64,000 bases of DNA from Lamellibrachia columna. Its lineage: Eukaryota; Annelida; Polychaeta; Sabellida; Siboglinidae. Under the pieces are notes generated by a model. It searched no databases. It was not told the DNA's origin and worked only from the letters and a program-made list of their open reading frames with translations. Shown here in pieces: positions 39,001 through 50,229 of the stretch; within the stretch, counting starts at the first letter, position 1, and every line of letters begins with the position of its first letter. Location of the stretch: positions 36,149,027-36,213,026 of the forward strand of contig OY759271.1 in the NCBI GenBank assembly GCA_963662155.1, written 5' to 3'. A program made the translations under genes and the position numbers.

Positions 39001-42000
39001 GAATACTTCTTTTTCGTTTATTTTCAAAAGGTTTATATTGAAGTTTCCTGCAATAATAACATCTGAGTTTGTTCTGTCAAATGATGAAATTATAGGTGTG
39101 AATTCGGAAAGGAATTGTTTATAATTTCTTTAAGGTCTCTTGGGGGCCTGTAAATGTTACCAATTATTATATCTTTAGAAAGCCCACCACCAGTTACTTT
39201 AATAAATTGACCTTCCCGTTTGTCATACTGATTAAGAGACAAAATTACTTTGTAGTTAAATGTTTTGCTTAAATACATGACCAGACCACCTTTATTACTA
39301 CATGATTTGCCTTGTTTAATGCACTGATATCCCTCAAGTTGTAAATGACACATATCATCATTCTCGGAAAGCCAGCATTCCTGAAAACATATTAAGCTAA
39401 ATTTAAAGTTTATCAGGTTAAGTTCTTCCAGGAAGGCTTCTATTTCCCTATGTTTAGCATTAATTGATTCTATATTTGTGCTTAATATATTAAAACGTTT
39501 GTTGTGTCTTTCTGCCAGTAACTTAAAATGATCTAGAATATGATAAGGGGAATGACGTATTGGTTGAATATCCTCATCAAGTGTTTCATTTAACTGTAAT
39601 ATATTAAATAAAGAATTGCGGTTAGTACCTCCTTGAAAATGAATAAATGATTCATCATCAACCATTATTTGGATACGTAATTCTGGTTAAAAAATATGCA
39701 ATTAAAACCGATTGTCTGCCATATATTATACATATAACATTTGAGATACAATATAGAGTCAGCGTGTATGTTGTGCTGTGAATCACCACAATTGCCTGTG
39801 TAGGAATATTAGAATAGTACATATAAATACTGATACGAACGCTATTATTTGGGATTAACAAGAACGTGGCAGATATAATAAAAAGAAAAATATGTACCAC
39901 AGAGGTCATCGAGGTACCGAGATTAATGGTGATAAAACTAGTCACAATACAATGGTGAGATAGGACTGCCAATCAATAACAATCGCACATGCCCATTAAA
40001 TTATATGTGCACATAGGCTTAGGTTGGTTATAATCTTGATACAGAAAAAAACAAAAAAAACAATAGTAATTTAATAACCTACTACCATGATTTGGCATGT
40101 ACCAACTACACATCAGCATAACTAAATATATTACTGTAATTGTATTTAGTATGAAAAATATAATGATACTCTATAATAAATAATCTATCCGTATAACATG
40201 GATAGGTTATATTAATAAAATACATGAATGTTGTTTATAAAGAAATAATAATAACACTGTCATAGTGCCATGGAAACTGGATATGTAGGTTCACGCTACT
40301 TGAAAGTGTGCAAGTGTCAGACAATGCTTACGTCATTTCACGCAGCAGTGTTTCGGGAATGTTCACAGGAGTTACGCAACGCAGGCGTCAAACACGGCGC
40401 ACCTTGAAACATGCGTCCTGTTTACTTCTTACTTGATGGACAACACACTGAGTGTCTTTGTACCAGATATTCCCATTGAAAGACCAACAGTCAGAAATCA
40501 TTTTTTTGCGTTCGAAGTTCATACAGAAGTTCAGAACGAGTTTTCGTGAGGTCTTCATTCACAAATAAACGAAGGTTTAGAACAATGTGGGATTGCTGCT
40601 TCAAAGGGAAATCAAATTCTAGGGCTAATTAGGAGAAGTAGAAGTTCTACTTCTCCTAATTAGCCCTACTAAAAAATTTGACAAAAACCGGGTTTCTGGG
40701 TTTCTTCCATTTCTTCCCAGTAGTAGGGAAGAAAGGTATTTCTTCCGTATCGGAAATAACCGGGAAAAAACCACGGTTTTTTCCCTATAGGGAAGAAACC
40801 TGCCAACCCTGAGGAGAACTATCATGTATAAGGAGAAACAGGTAATTGTACCCCTGTACTAAGCAATAGTTAGACCACATTTGGAATATTGTATTCAAGC
40901 GTGGATGCCGTATCATAAAAAGGACATAGACAAGCTAAAAAGAATACAACGAAGAGCAACTAAAATGATTCCAGAATTGAGAGACCTTAGTTACGAAAGT
41001 CGCTTATTACAATATGGTTTGACAACACTAGAGACCAGGAGACTAAGAGGAGACCAAATAGAAGTGTTTAAAATAGTGAACGGTTATGTGGATGTTGATA
41101 GGAATATGTTCTTCAAACTTAAAGAAGGCAGTAAAACCAGAGGACACAAAGCAGCATTAGTTAAGGAGCAGTGTAGGTTGGACATGAGAAAGTACTCTTT
41201 CTCACAGAGGGTGATAAATGAATGAAAAAACTGCCAAATGATTGTATTAATGCTAGTAGTGTGAATATGTTTAAAAATAGAATTGACAGATATTTGATAA
41301 GGGCAGGCTACACATAGATGAGAAAATTGTTGGACTCTCGATAAGCCAATGGCTTCCTTGTCCACTTGCCATCTAGAACTTGTTGTATGGGATGGCAATC
41401 TTGTTAAATCTTGTTAAATATTGGTTAATTAGTGTGTGAAGTCAACTGACCGACACATGTCCATAACTTACATGATTATGAAGATATTTGTTTGCAAACT
41501 CATTAACCAGGGTCATAAATATACATCACACACTCATTCCATAACTCGATTGATGCAATTAATAAGTCAATATTTGCTAATTAATGGGCAAACTCAACAG
41601 GCCAACACCTTTTTATAAAAAACTTCCATGATTATAAAGATATTTGTATAACTTGTTCAGGGTTTACAAACTCATTAACCAGGGTCATAAAATATACATC
41701 ACACAGTCATTTCATAACCCTATCATTGTAATTAATAAGTAAATATTGGCTAATTAATGTGCAAACACAACAGGTCAACACCTTTTTTATGCCAAACTGT
41801 CATTGAAAAATTACATAATAATTTCATAATTCTACTAACTTAGCACAGCCAGGCCCAACAAGTTTAATCAATATCAATATTTTATTTTAGACAAAAGAAT
41901 ATATGCATTATGTAAATATACTACTTGATATTATAGTGATATAGATATACAAAATTAAAAGGTAAACAAAAATATATAAAAATGTACCATTACTAATAAT

Positions 42001-43020
42001 CATTAAAAAAAATTGTTTTGCAAAACAAATATCAAACAAATATATTGCATATTATTGGCTTTGTATTATTTGTAATGAATTAAAATGACAGAAATGTAAA
42101 TAATTCATGATTTTGGTTAAATCGTTCTCGCTCTCCATCTCCAAGAATAAAAATTGGATGAAATTTCACAAACTAGGGAAGCTCAAAAACACCCCTTCGC
42201 ATGCGCGTAGTGGGGAAATATTTCGTACACAGACTAACTAAGACCTCTAGAAGTAGTCACGAACATATTAATGGAATCGTAAATATCTTTGTCTGCTAAA
42301 CTTACACCAGAAATACATCTATGTTGTCTAATCGATGTATTTCACCTTAATTTTGATTCAGTTTTAATACAAAACAGACGATCATGAAAAGGAACTTACT
42401 ATTGTCCAATCTGCCGTTATAAATCACGGAAAGGAACGGAAACAGCCGACAACACAGGATGTAAAACAAAAGTGGAACCCAGGTGCCGAGAATCAGCGCG
42501 GAGAAACTTACACGATTTTTTTTCGACACACCGCGTGAGCCACTCAGCGGATTTTGCTGCAGTGCCTAGTATAGGGGCGTTCTGTGACTCATTCTCAGTG
42601 AAACAGTGAGACACAATTTTCGGAGCCAGCCTGCAACTGCCGAAGGGGAGGCAGGGATGTCAACCTCCCATCTCCCACCTATTTGGGGGCTCAACCATCC
42701 ACTTCCCACTTAATTATTGCCACCTTCCCCCCATACACACACCCTATAATTTGAGCCCAAGCCCAGCCTGCAATTAGCAGTTAGAATCCAGGCCCACAAA
42801 AATTCGTCCAGCTTGGCCCATGTCCACAAACTAGAATTCTTAATTATTTATTAACCATCAAATCCGGGACTAGTGCCCCATTCACGGGTGATTACAAAAT
42901 CGGCAAGCTTCTAAGAAACATCAAGATGCTTTTAAGAGAAATAAATAAAAAGTAAAAATAAAATTAGGAAACAAAATGCTAGTATATATACATACATATA
43001 TACATACATACATACATACA

Positions 43021-43056
<36 letters not shown>

Positions 43057-46000
43057 TAAACCTATGTATAGTAAAATTACAGGTATGTGCAATGATAAAG
43101 CAAACGATTTGCAAAAGTGCTGAACAGCTGATCCACAGCCATGAATCACCCACTATTAGTCGTTCAGTGGCTGTTCCTGGTAATATTGTGCTTCTCACAT
43201 GGTTTATGTTTTATATTCGACTATTTGCTGTACAAATGTTGTTTCTTTCAAAATTTTGCATTCTGAATATTCTGAATACTGCAAACATACTTCTGTATAT
43301 TTCATGTCATATATAATTGTTCCCAATAAACAATTTTGTTAAGAAAAATAGTTCACAGATCACTCTTATTTAAAAACAAGGCTGGTGACACGTGTTTTAG
43401 CCAAACGTTTTTTATTACTTTTGTTTTCTTTAATAATAACTATTTCGTTGCAGGCTCCATCAAAGGACATTGTCACTAGGCTGTGCAACGAAGCGTTCCT
43501 CCACAGATATACTACACGTCTACCAGACTTGGTGGTGAAACATGGGGCAGAGATTCTATCAATAGACATGAAGGAGAGTGAACAGGTACCCTTATAAGTT
43601 ATAACAATGATAAATGTTTTGTGTGATATTTCAAGACTTCTCTACTTTATGTCAAGTAATACTCATTAACCAACATCACAGTTAATAAATGTGTTTATTT
43701 GTATGTATGTATGCATGCGTGCGGGAATGCGTGCATGTAGACGTGATAATGCCTTTTGTGCGTCCCTGTTTATGATTATGCTTAATGATTCTGGTTTGTT
43801 GTGCCTCTGAGCTCAAGTTCCTGAGGACATAGACGCTTTAGAAGTTATTATTATTATGTGAAGTTGATTCATTGATTTATCATTTCCTTCATTTCTTATT
43901 TGGATTGGTGTTTTTAAAGCTTGACTACTTTAATTCGTATTTCATTATTTCCTCCAGTTCAAGGGCTATAAACTTAATCTTTTAAGCTTAACTTATTGTA
44001 GCAGACACATTTCATTATTTGACTTATAAAATTATGTAAACCATAATTTTACCTGTCAACAGCAGATCATTGTTGTGCCAAAATCAAGGAGTACCCAACC
44101 AGTAACCTTTTTAAGTAGATACAATGCACGTGTATTGTTTGTACTGTGATTTTGGCAGTTGTTGTCAGCTCTGTGTCATCTTGTGAAGAAGGCACTCTTT
44201 GAAGGGTCCACAGAACCAAGCGATGTCATGCAACTGTTTCCAGGTATGTAGAACATATATAATTGCTACTGGATATTTCTTTGGGCTGTGTTCTTGTTCT
44301 TATTTTAGATGATTATTTTAGATTTTGATTATGTTGCACCAATTCATTAAATTAACCAGTTATCATATGTTATCATTTAGATGACTTTCACACAAAGTTA
44401 CGAGAACTACTGACACAATTTATTTTGGATGATATTTCATCTTGTTTATGATATTTTATCTTGTTTACGTTGCTCCAGTTCATTAAATTAACCATTTATC
44501 ATACTCATATATGTTGTTATTTAGATGACTTTCACACAAATTTACGAGAACTTCTGACAAAAATTATCATACAACGTCTGCCAGATTGGAAGAATCATAC
44601 AGTGAATAATTTAGGTAAGTATCAATGCAATTCCACATAAAACATAACTTTGCTGTGTCAAAGTCAGAAGAGTCAAATACCTGTTGTGTTGATGTTTGAG
44701 AAGTGTGTGATTTGTCTAGAAATTCCTTTTAAGGACATGTATTGCACTTAGGATATATGGAAGTACATATGGAACCTTGATCCCCCATCTTTGGCATAAC
44801 AATTCTGCTGTTGGTGTGAATTTATTATATTTACAGAGGAAATGATAAAAATTACCAAACTCATATTTTAGAGTTTTTTACAGTAAAATCTTTCATGCAA
44901 AAACACCCCACCACTATAAACTGCCATTACTACCTGTTAGTGGACATATAAATATGAAGTTTAAAAACTATGCTTAATTAGGTAGAGTCCCTGTACACAT
45001 TAGACATTTACAAATAACCAACATATTTCTTGTTCTGAAGATGTGTGTTATAAATGGGTAACTTGGTCTATGTTTTGTCTCTGTAAGTTGAGGTAACCAT
45101 TCTGATTTCGTTCATGGAAGGTGTATCACCATGATAAACTGATTGGAAGGTGTATCACCATGATAAACTGATTGGAAGGTGTGTCACCATGATAAACTGA
45201 TTGGAAGGTGTATCACCATGATAAACTGACTGGAAGGTGTATCACCATGATAAACAGCTGTAGCATCTAATGTAGCAAAAACAGATTCTACCAAGTTTCT
45301 GCCATGTATTTCAGTGTCACTTCCACGACTAGTAGACTTTGATTGGAGGGTCGACATCAAAACATCCTCCAACACAATCTCCAGGATGTCAGTACCAACG
45401 TGCATCCTACAGCTGCAGGTAAGGCTAACACTGCCTCTCTATCAATATTGTACACCAATAATGAACTTACCGTAATCAAACAAGCATGCTCTAATTAGCA
45501 TACACCTCCATTTTAATCAGCAATCCATAATTCTAATTTAACTAGTGTGGAACAACCAAAAAGTGTTGCCATATGGTGTTAAACAGTTGGCACCACTTTT
45601 CAGTTGTTCTACACTAATCACCAAATGACACCACTAGTGTTAAACAGTTACCTAATTGTATAGAGAAACAAATTGGTGTACGCTTATAAGAACAGATTTC
45701 TTGACATTTTCCCATGGCCCAAGTTTTTTTCAAGTGTACTGTACGTTTATTAGGTGAAACATGGTATATGATTTGCATTGTTACTGTTGGGTGCAGCAGC
45801 AGAGAGCTGGACTCTCATTCAGGAAAGTTCAAATCTTCTTACTGCAATTTGAAGCCTGGGCAATTTTTCACTCCTCACTGTGCAAGTTTGGAAATGTTGG
45901 AAATGTGTAAACAAAATATATTTTTATGTATTCTTTGCAGCATGGTTGAATTCTTTCCAGGAGTAGATTCTGTGTTGGAATGCACAGATATGCCAGGTGT

Positions 46001-46353
46001 TGAAGTGTAGTGCCTAGGTCTGAATGCTATATAAGAACTTTATGTAGGAACATATTAGATTGATTTATTTGGATGCTGTCTGTCCTGTTGTCTGTGTTAG
46101 TGCTAAAATATGTATATTCCAAGCAGTGTCTTGTCAACATGAGAAATGTCTTACAACTGCAGTTTGTTTTAGTCATTTGTTTTGTTGTTGTTGTGAAACC
46201 AAGCATTCTTTTCAGGTTCAGGAAACGGTAGACCGTGTCGGGCAGATGCCGGCGACATCTTGTGTCAACGTGGAGTTGTCCAAGGAGACTTTAGACACAA
46301 TGTTGGATGGACTTGGCAAAATCCGAGAACAACTTTCTTCAGTAGCGAAATAG
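33032..46353 (+). CDS. COMMD9: COMM domain-containing protein 9, six exons
   Basis: COMMD9 is a subunit of the CCC/Commander complex that works with retriever on endosomes to recycle membrane proteins. Exons: 33032-33082, 43454-43585, 44159-44243, 44525-44614, 45315-45418, 46216-46353. All sites are GT-AG and in phase, giving 199 residues (human 198). Seen: N-terminal helical part MADPSHEYYRHLSNLLK then APSKDIVTRLCNEAF, middle LLTKIIIQRLPDW, and the C-terminal COMM domain SLPRLVDFDWRVDIKTSS, ISRMSVPTCILQLQVQE and VNVELSKETLDTMLDGLGKI. The COMM hallmarks (W-V-D, Pro/Cys strand, LSKETLDTMLDGL) are intact. Intron 1 is 10.4 kb and full of LINE sequence. The gene converges with the CFAP65-like gene. 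The identification is very secure. Confidence 0.95.
34174..37195 (-). mobile_element. RTE-type LINE nested in the Jockey/CR1-type LINE
   Basis: The endonuclease lies in a 570-codon frame (37192-35480): VACWNVRTM, GISESRWTG, VLGDMNAKIGAD, TWTSPNGVTKNQIDHI and VGSDHELVV. The reverse transcriptase is in a second, overlapping frame (35541-34531): NWRGVTLLSVPSKVLG, AGFRRGKGCMQQIF, YVDFRKAFDSIHTESLW, GCVMSGFLFVLVID, DLDFEDDLALL and YLGSVMDADKG. The tail is in a third frame ending at 34174 (FGWTSWAEAAQRAADRAEWR). It is related to 'craniofacial development protein 2-like' RTE elements. Two frameshifts and FEDD in place of the usual F/YADD catalytic motif mark it as dead. It is nearly full length. Confidence 0.85.
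38081..38262. repeat. 91-bp tandem duplication inside the LINE
   Basis: TAGTATGTGAAAGTTTTATT... (38081-38171) is repeated almost exactly at 38172-38262 (TAGTATCTGAAAGTTTTATT...). It interrupts the linker between endonuclease and reverse transcriptase. Confidence 0.9.
40620..40668. repeat. Perfect 24-bp palindrome at an insertion edge
   Basis: TAGGGCTAATTAGGAGAAGT(AGAA) at 40620-40643 is followed by one base and its exact complement at 40645-40668. The first half is CR1 sequence (ILGLIRR codons), so the second half is an inverted copy of the target made at the insertion. Confidence 0.9.
40638..40812 (-). mobile_element. Short hAT-like insertion within the CR1 fragment
   Basis: It separates two parts of the CR1 frame. 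AGGAGAA occurs at both sides (40631-40637 and 40812-40818), consistent with a target duplication. The right edge is CCTGCCAACCCTG, whose complement CAGGGTTGGCAGG resembles the hAT-like end at 22173. The interior is rich in GGGAAGAAA/TTTCTTCCC palindromes (GGAAAAAACC...GGTTTTTTCC). Confidence 0.5.
41425..41800 (+). repeat. Tandem duplication, ~160-175 bp unit
   Basis: CATGATTATGAAGATATTTG ... AACTCATTAACCAGGGTCAT ... AACAGGCCAACACCTTTTT is followed by a second copy (CATGATTATAAAGATATTTG ... AACTCATTAACCAGGGTCAT ... CAGGTCAACACCTTTTT). It is AT-rich, with no coding potential. It lies in COMMD9 intron 1. Confidence 0.8.
42983..43060. repeat. (CATA)n microsatellite
   Basis: Tetranucleotide ACAT/CATA run in COMMD9 intron 1, near the exon 2 acceptor side. 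Confidence 0.9.
44370..44440 (+). pseudogene. Duplicated pseudo-exon copy of COMMD9 exon 4 start
   Basis: The acceptor and first ~45 bases of exon 4 (ATTTAGATGACTTTCACACA... CGAGAACTACTGACAC) are present about 145 bp upstream of the real exon, within a tandem duplication that also covers flanking intron (TTCATTAAATTAACCA...). The copy lacks a donor and runs into TGA shortly after diverging, so inclusion would truncate the protein. Confidence 0.8.
45116..45256. repeat. 30-bp tandem repeat, 4-5 copies
   Basis: The unit GGAAGGTGTATCACCATGAT(AAACTGATTG) is repeated with few changes, 60 bp upstream of COMMD9 exon 5. Confidence 0.95.
45468..45766 (+). mobile_element. MITE copy 1 (TGCCGTATT family), COMMD9 intron 5
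   Basis: It shares its whole length, in opposite orientation, with 52200-52483: AGTGTGGAACAAC, GGTGTTAAACAGTTG, CACCACTTTTCAGTTGTTCT, AGTGTTAAACAGTTACCT, TTTCAAGTGTACTGTA. Its ends are decayed. A ~25-bp insertion (GTGTACGCTTATAAG...) is unique to this copy. Confidence 0.75.
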
Positions 46354-46618
46354 TATGACACACTTACCCAGTGCTAAGGCTTCGTAATTGTGATATATGA
46401 TAGTAATGGTATTTGCATGGATGAAAAGAATACTGCGTTACTTATGTATACGTATATTAATATTATGTTGGGGGTAAATTGAAACCACAAGATAGAATAA
46501 TTAGAAATATAATTTGTAAAAAAGTGTGTGCCACGATCATTTCTTTTATTAAACTAGTATGTACAGTTATGGTGCAATTATTTTATGTTGAACTGCAGCT
46601 ATAGCTACAAGAACAATT

Positions 46619-46624
46619 AAATAA
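46619..46624 (+). terminator. Candidate COMMD9 poly(A) signal
   Basis: AATAAA about 270 bp after the COMMD9 stop, just before the 22-bp minisatellite. Confidence 0.5.
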
Positions 46625-46665
46625 ACTCTGTGGCAGTGTAGCCTGGGAAGAAACTGTTTTGTTTA

Positions 46666-46890
46666 CAACACAGCCCAAAGAACAGTACAACACAGCCCAA
46701 AGAACAGTACAACACAGCCCAAAGAACAGTACAACACAGCCCAAAGAACAATACAACACAGCCCAAAGAACAGTACAACACAGCCCAAAGAACAGTACAA
46801 CACAGCCCAAAGAACAATACAACATAGCCCATAGAACAGTACAACACAGCCCAAAGAACAGTACAACACAGCCCAAAGAACAGAAGTACA
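46666..46890. repeat. 22-bp minisatellite, about ten copies
   Basis: The unit CACAGCCCAAAGAACAGTAC(AA) is repeated with rare changes. As the period is 22, all frames read open and give spurious repeat peptides on both strands. Confidence 0.95.
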
Positions 46891-47045
46891 CTGCAAATCA
46901 AAGTATGGCAGAATCCCATTTTTGTCCATTGGGGTTTATCACGGATCCGTCCTTACAAATGGAGAGAAATCGTTAGCATGTTGTATATATTGTGAATTGT
47001 TGACCAGATTGTCGAGCAGATGGCATCCACACAAAAGTGGTTCAT

Positions 47046-47245
47046 TTGTGTGTGTGCGCCAGGTACTTGACATCTGTGTGTGTGCGCCAGGTACTTGACA
47101 TTTGTGTGTGTGCGCCAGGTACTTGACATTTGTGTGTGTGTGCCAGGTACTTGACATTTGTGTGTGTGTGCCAGGTACTTGACATTTGTGTGTGTGTGCC
47201 AGGTACTTCACATCTGTGTGTGTGTGCGCCAGGTACTTGACATTC
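47046..47245. repeat. 28-bp minisatellite, about seven copies
   Basis: The unit is TGTGTGTGTGCGCCAGGTAC followed by TTGACATT. It lies between the convergent COMMD9 and CFAP65-like genes. Confidence 0.95.
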
Positions 47246-48628
47246 TTGCAAGGATTCTTGTATTTTCTTACACTGGCAGGACAGAGAATCATTACAAAAA
47301 TAAGGCCGTGCTTGGAATGTGCAAGAAGGTTCAACAAGATATCGAATAACAGTTTTATTAGTGTAATCAGTAGTTATTTACACCACTCGTTGGTTACATT
47401 AATCAAGCAGTATTGCAAGTGCCACACAGACAATGATAATTATGTTTATATACATGTACAGGTAAACTTGTTTAATTGAAAAGATTGTAATACATTTAGT
47501 TTTCTGTGGCTTTAGCAAGCAGTAAACAGTTGACATTCCACTTTCAATATATGGTATACCAAAACACACACCTAGTGGACACTGTGGTTTAGTAGTACGT
47601 GTTCTGCTGCCATTTCATATTTCGGTCTACAAAAACATCTTCCAAGCAGACAAAGACCAAATAGCCACATATATTTTGAGTTATTCACTATTTGGCATTT
47701 AATTCCAGGTTGTGTGCCAATTTAGTCATAAATACATCAACAGCAAACATCAAAGATATTGTGTGTAGTGAAAATTCAAAAAGGCACAACTGTTTTTAAC
47801 TGAAAATGAGAATGCATGAGAAATTAAACTGAAAATACAATACAGGCTTCTGGGTGGCCTGTGTTGTTCCCAATGGCAACTGCAGATAGATGTGATCTAG
47901 TAAATTTCTCACAAAACAGTACACAAATGTAGATGCAAATTACACCAGTCACTATGACAGTTTAATTAATTGTTATCCAGCACGAGGCAAGAACTATCAG
48001 CATAATCACTGTTTGAGATGGTTCATGTTCAAGACGCTTGTTTCTTTCTTTCTACATTTTTAGCTAGGCAAACAAATGTTATATTAAATCAAGCACAACA
48101 TTAGGACTACTTCTTAATTGTCGATTTATGCTTTTGGATATCTTTTAGCAGTCATCATTAAAAATACAAACAAAGCTGTTTAATCCTCAAGAATAATACT
48201 AGCAACCACAAAAATATCACAGCATTTTTGGTTGGAACAGATAAATACAGTGTGATATTTACAACTATTTCACTGTTTTCCAAATGTAGTATTGACAAAA
48301 ACTTGGCATGACAATAGGGAGGTTCAGCAAGCCAAATGTGTAGAAATGGTGTACTACGGAACTGAGATGTGGGGCTTTCCATAGGATTCCATATAACCTT
48401 ACAAAATTGGTAGACGCGTTCACAATTGGTAGACGCTGGTCATGTACATAGGTACATAGATCAACTATACATACACATTACAAGTTTGGCGTGCTGAACC
48501 TCTATTATGTTGTACCCGTTTGTCACAACATTTGTGGACATTGGTTGTGAGGAACTGATAAAGAGGTTAACAAGACAGTATCAAACACAACATGTCACCT
48601 GACACAAGACAATGGATACAAAAATATA

Positions 48629-48866
48629 TTATTTTTCGGTCGGAGTGCTTTTCTCAGACTTCATCATGGGTTCCTCCTTACTTGAGCTTGGCTTGGATGA
48701 GGGTGTCACCCTCCGACTGAGGGACTTCGTGGAGCTGGAGCGTGGAGGTAGAGCCACCAGACGGGGTCGTGCTGTGATCTGGAACTCTTCGGAGAAAGCC
48801 TCCTGCATTACGTTAGTGAGTGTGTTCTCAAGCAGAGACTCTGCAAAGTTGCCAAACTCTGGCATT
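48629..48866 (-). CDS. CFAP65: CFAP65-like terminal exon
   Basis: Acceptor TGTTCCAG, then MPEFGNFAESLLENTLTNVM and QEAFSEEFQITARPRL, then a Ser/Lys/Pro-rich low-complexity end (SSSTKSLSRRVTPSSKPSSS) and TAA. An AATAAA on the minus strand is seen at 47359-47354, which would give a long 3' UTR reaching toward the COMMD9 3' end; no nearer canonical signal was spotted. Confidence 0.8.
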
Positions 48867-50187
48867 CTGGAACACATGACAACAGCATACCTAAAATACT
48901 GAAATCTGAAAATGCTAGACGTCTGAAGTATTTATAACAATAATTTGTACTAGGTGCTTTAGTTTAGCAAGGATGAATATACAATACCAAATGATGTCAA
49001 CACATTAATATTTATTGACATTTTAACGTTTTGAGCACATCAGAAATAGTTAATCATATTTGCCAGTAAATGTATTAAATTGTCCAGTTTCTTTATTGAA
49101 TGTTACGTACAAAATGAATTTGGGTATAGACAAATTTCTTTACAAATTTAGTATTTTAATGCTGAGTGCATATAAAATGTGTATTGTACAATGGTTACGT
49201 ATCTACACATAAGTTTAGCATTACAAAGACTTCTTATATACAGAACCAGGGAAAGAGCACATACGTCTTGATGGCTTGCTTCTCTGCAAACTCTCTCTCC
49301 ATCTCGTAACTCTTAATAATGATATCGTCAGTCTTCGTGCCAGATGGGCGGGTACTGGCTGTTCTCGATGACCGTCCGACGGTCGCTGACTTTTCACTGG
49401 AGCGAACTGGGTCTACGTGCTGAAACGACACGAATCATTCCTCATTTCTCACTGGGACTGACTTCTTGTCGAGAGGTTCCTGGCACACCATGTGGCACTC
49501 ACTGGGGTAGTATGTTCTATGTATGATAGTAGTAAAATTCCCTTCTGGTTTCAGTCAAACTAAGCTTAAGGGAATGCCACAGAACATATCATTCACATAA
49601 AATACATCATTTATTTGAATGTGTATACACATCACACTAATGCTGTATTGATAACTGACTTGAGAAGGACTGACATTATTAAAAAGCAAGAAAGTAAATA
49701 ATTTTCATGAATAGGAATGTACAAACTAGCTTGACCAATTGATGAAGAAAAATATTGTTGATTATAAAATATTATAATACAGATATTTTTAAATGGCATT
49801 TTAGTGTTTGGGATGTCCACCAAACTATTCATTATGATATTTAGAAATTTGCATTTAAGTGTTTGGGATGTTCCCCAAATTAGTCATTATATTCAGAAAT
49901 TGGCATTTTAGTATTTGGTATGTCACGGAAATTATTCATTATAATATTTAGAAAGTGGCAATTGTAGTCTTTGGAGATGTTCTCCAAATTAGTCATTATG
50001 GCATAAAAATGCAATTAGTTATGATGGATAAACATGTCTCCACTGACAGAACGAACACAACATGTGATTGGAGAATAATATCAAGTATTTGTCTCAGAAT
50101 TTAATAAATTATAATGATAATAAAATATGATATTTATATAGCGCCATAATCACCTAGTGCTCTATGATGCTGTACAATAATCTAAAA

Positions 50188-50229
<42 letters not shown>

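Larger units (their letters stand above)
33550..40450 (-). mobile_element. Jockey/CR1-type LINE, split by a nested RTE insertion
   Basis: Read on the minus strand, the element runs from a 5' part near 40.4 kb through an AP endonuclease (39665-38776: SPYHILDHFKLLAERHNKRF, LICFQECWLSENDD, KGGLVMYLS, DIIIGNIYRPPR, LSDHQPYF) to a reverse transcriptase (38004-37192: IPIYKKGDETLFCNYRPISI, NLSKAFDTLDHSIL, STGVPQGSILGPLLF, MYADDTTLSS). It breaks at about 37195 and resumes at about 34150 to 33569 (INPLNI, VDAFNFLGISFNEQLNWQSH, ILSHLNYGLTAWGY, LLKLEHILKLYHKFSNNKLP). Frameshifts and stops break the endonuclease. A 91-bp exact-looking tandem duplication lies at 38081-38262. Placement among Jockey, CR1, Crack and Daphne clades is not possible by eye. 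Confidence 0.8.
40579..41425 (+). mobile_element. CR1-type LINE 3' end (C-terminal RT fragment plus tail)
   Basis: The plus strand encodes CGIAASKGNQILGLIRR, then, after a short insertion, EYCIQAWMPYHKKDIDKLKR, RRATKMIPELRDLSYESRL, YGLTTLETRRLRGDQIEVFK and RKYSFSQRVINE. After a frameshift come residual NCINASSVNMFKNRIDRY-like codons. This is the conserved end of CR1-like LINE polyproteins. The 3' tail has GTCCACTTGCCATCT...GGGATGGCAATCTTGTTAAA and repeated CTTGTTAAAT units. A second, more decayed copy lies at 55866-56250. Confidence 0.75.

Noticed and set aside
43141..43179. Alternative COMMD9 first exon (ATG at 43141, donor CTG|GTAATA)
   Set aside because: It is in phase, but its residues (MNHPLLVVQWLFL) do not resemble COMMD9. 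The exon at 33032-33082 gives the expected LLK-A-SKD junction and total length.
44370..44440. Real extra exon in COMMD9
   Set aside because: It duplicates only the first part of exon 4, lacks a donor and meets a stop.
46583..47337. Repeat proteins on both strands over the 22-bp and 28-bp arrays
   Set aside because: Period not divisible by three and no stop in the unit; artefacts of tandem repeats in an intergenic gap.
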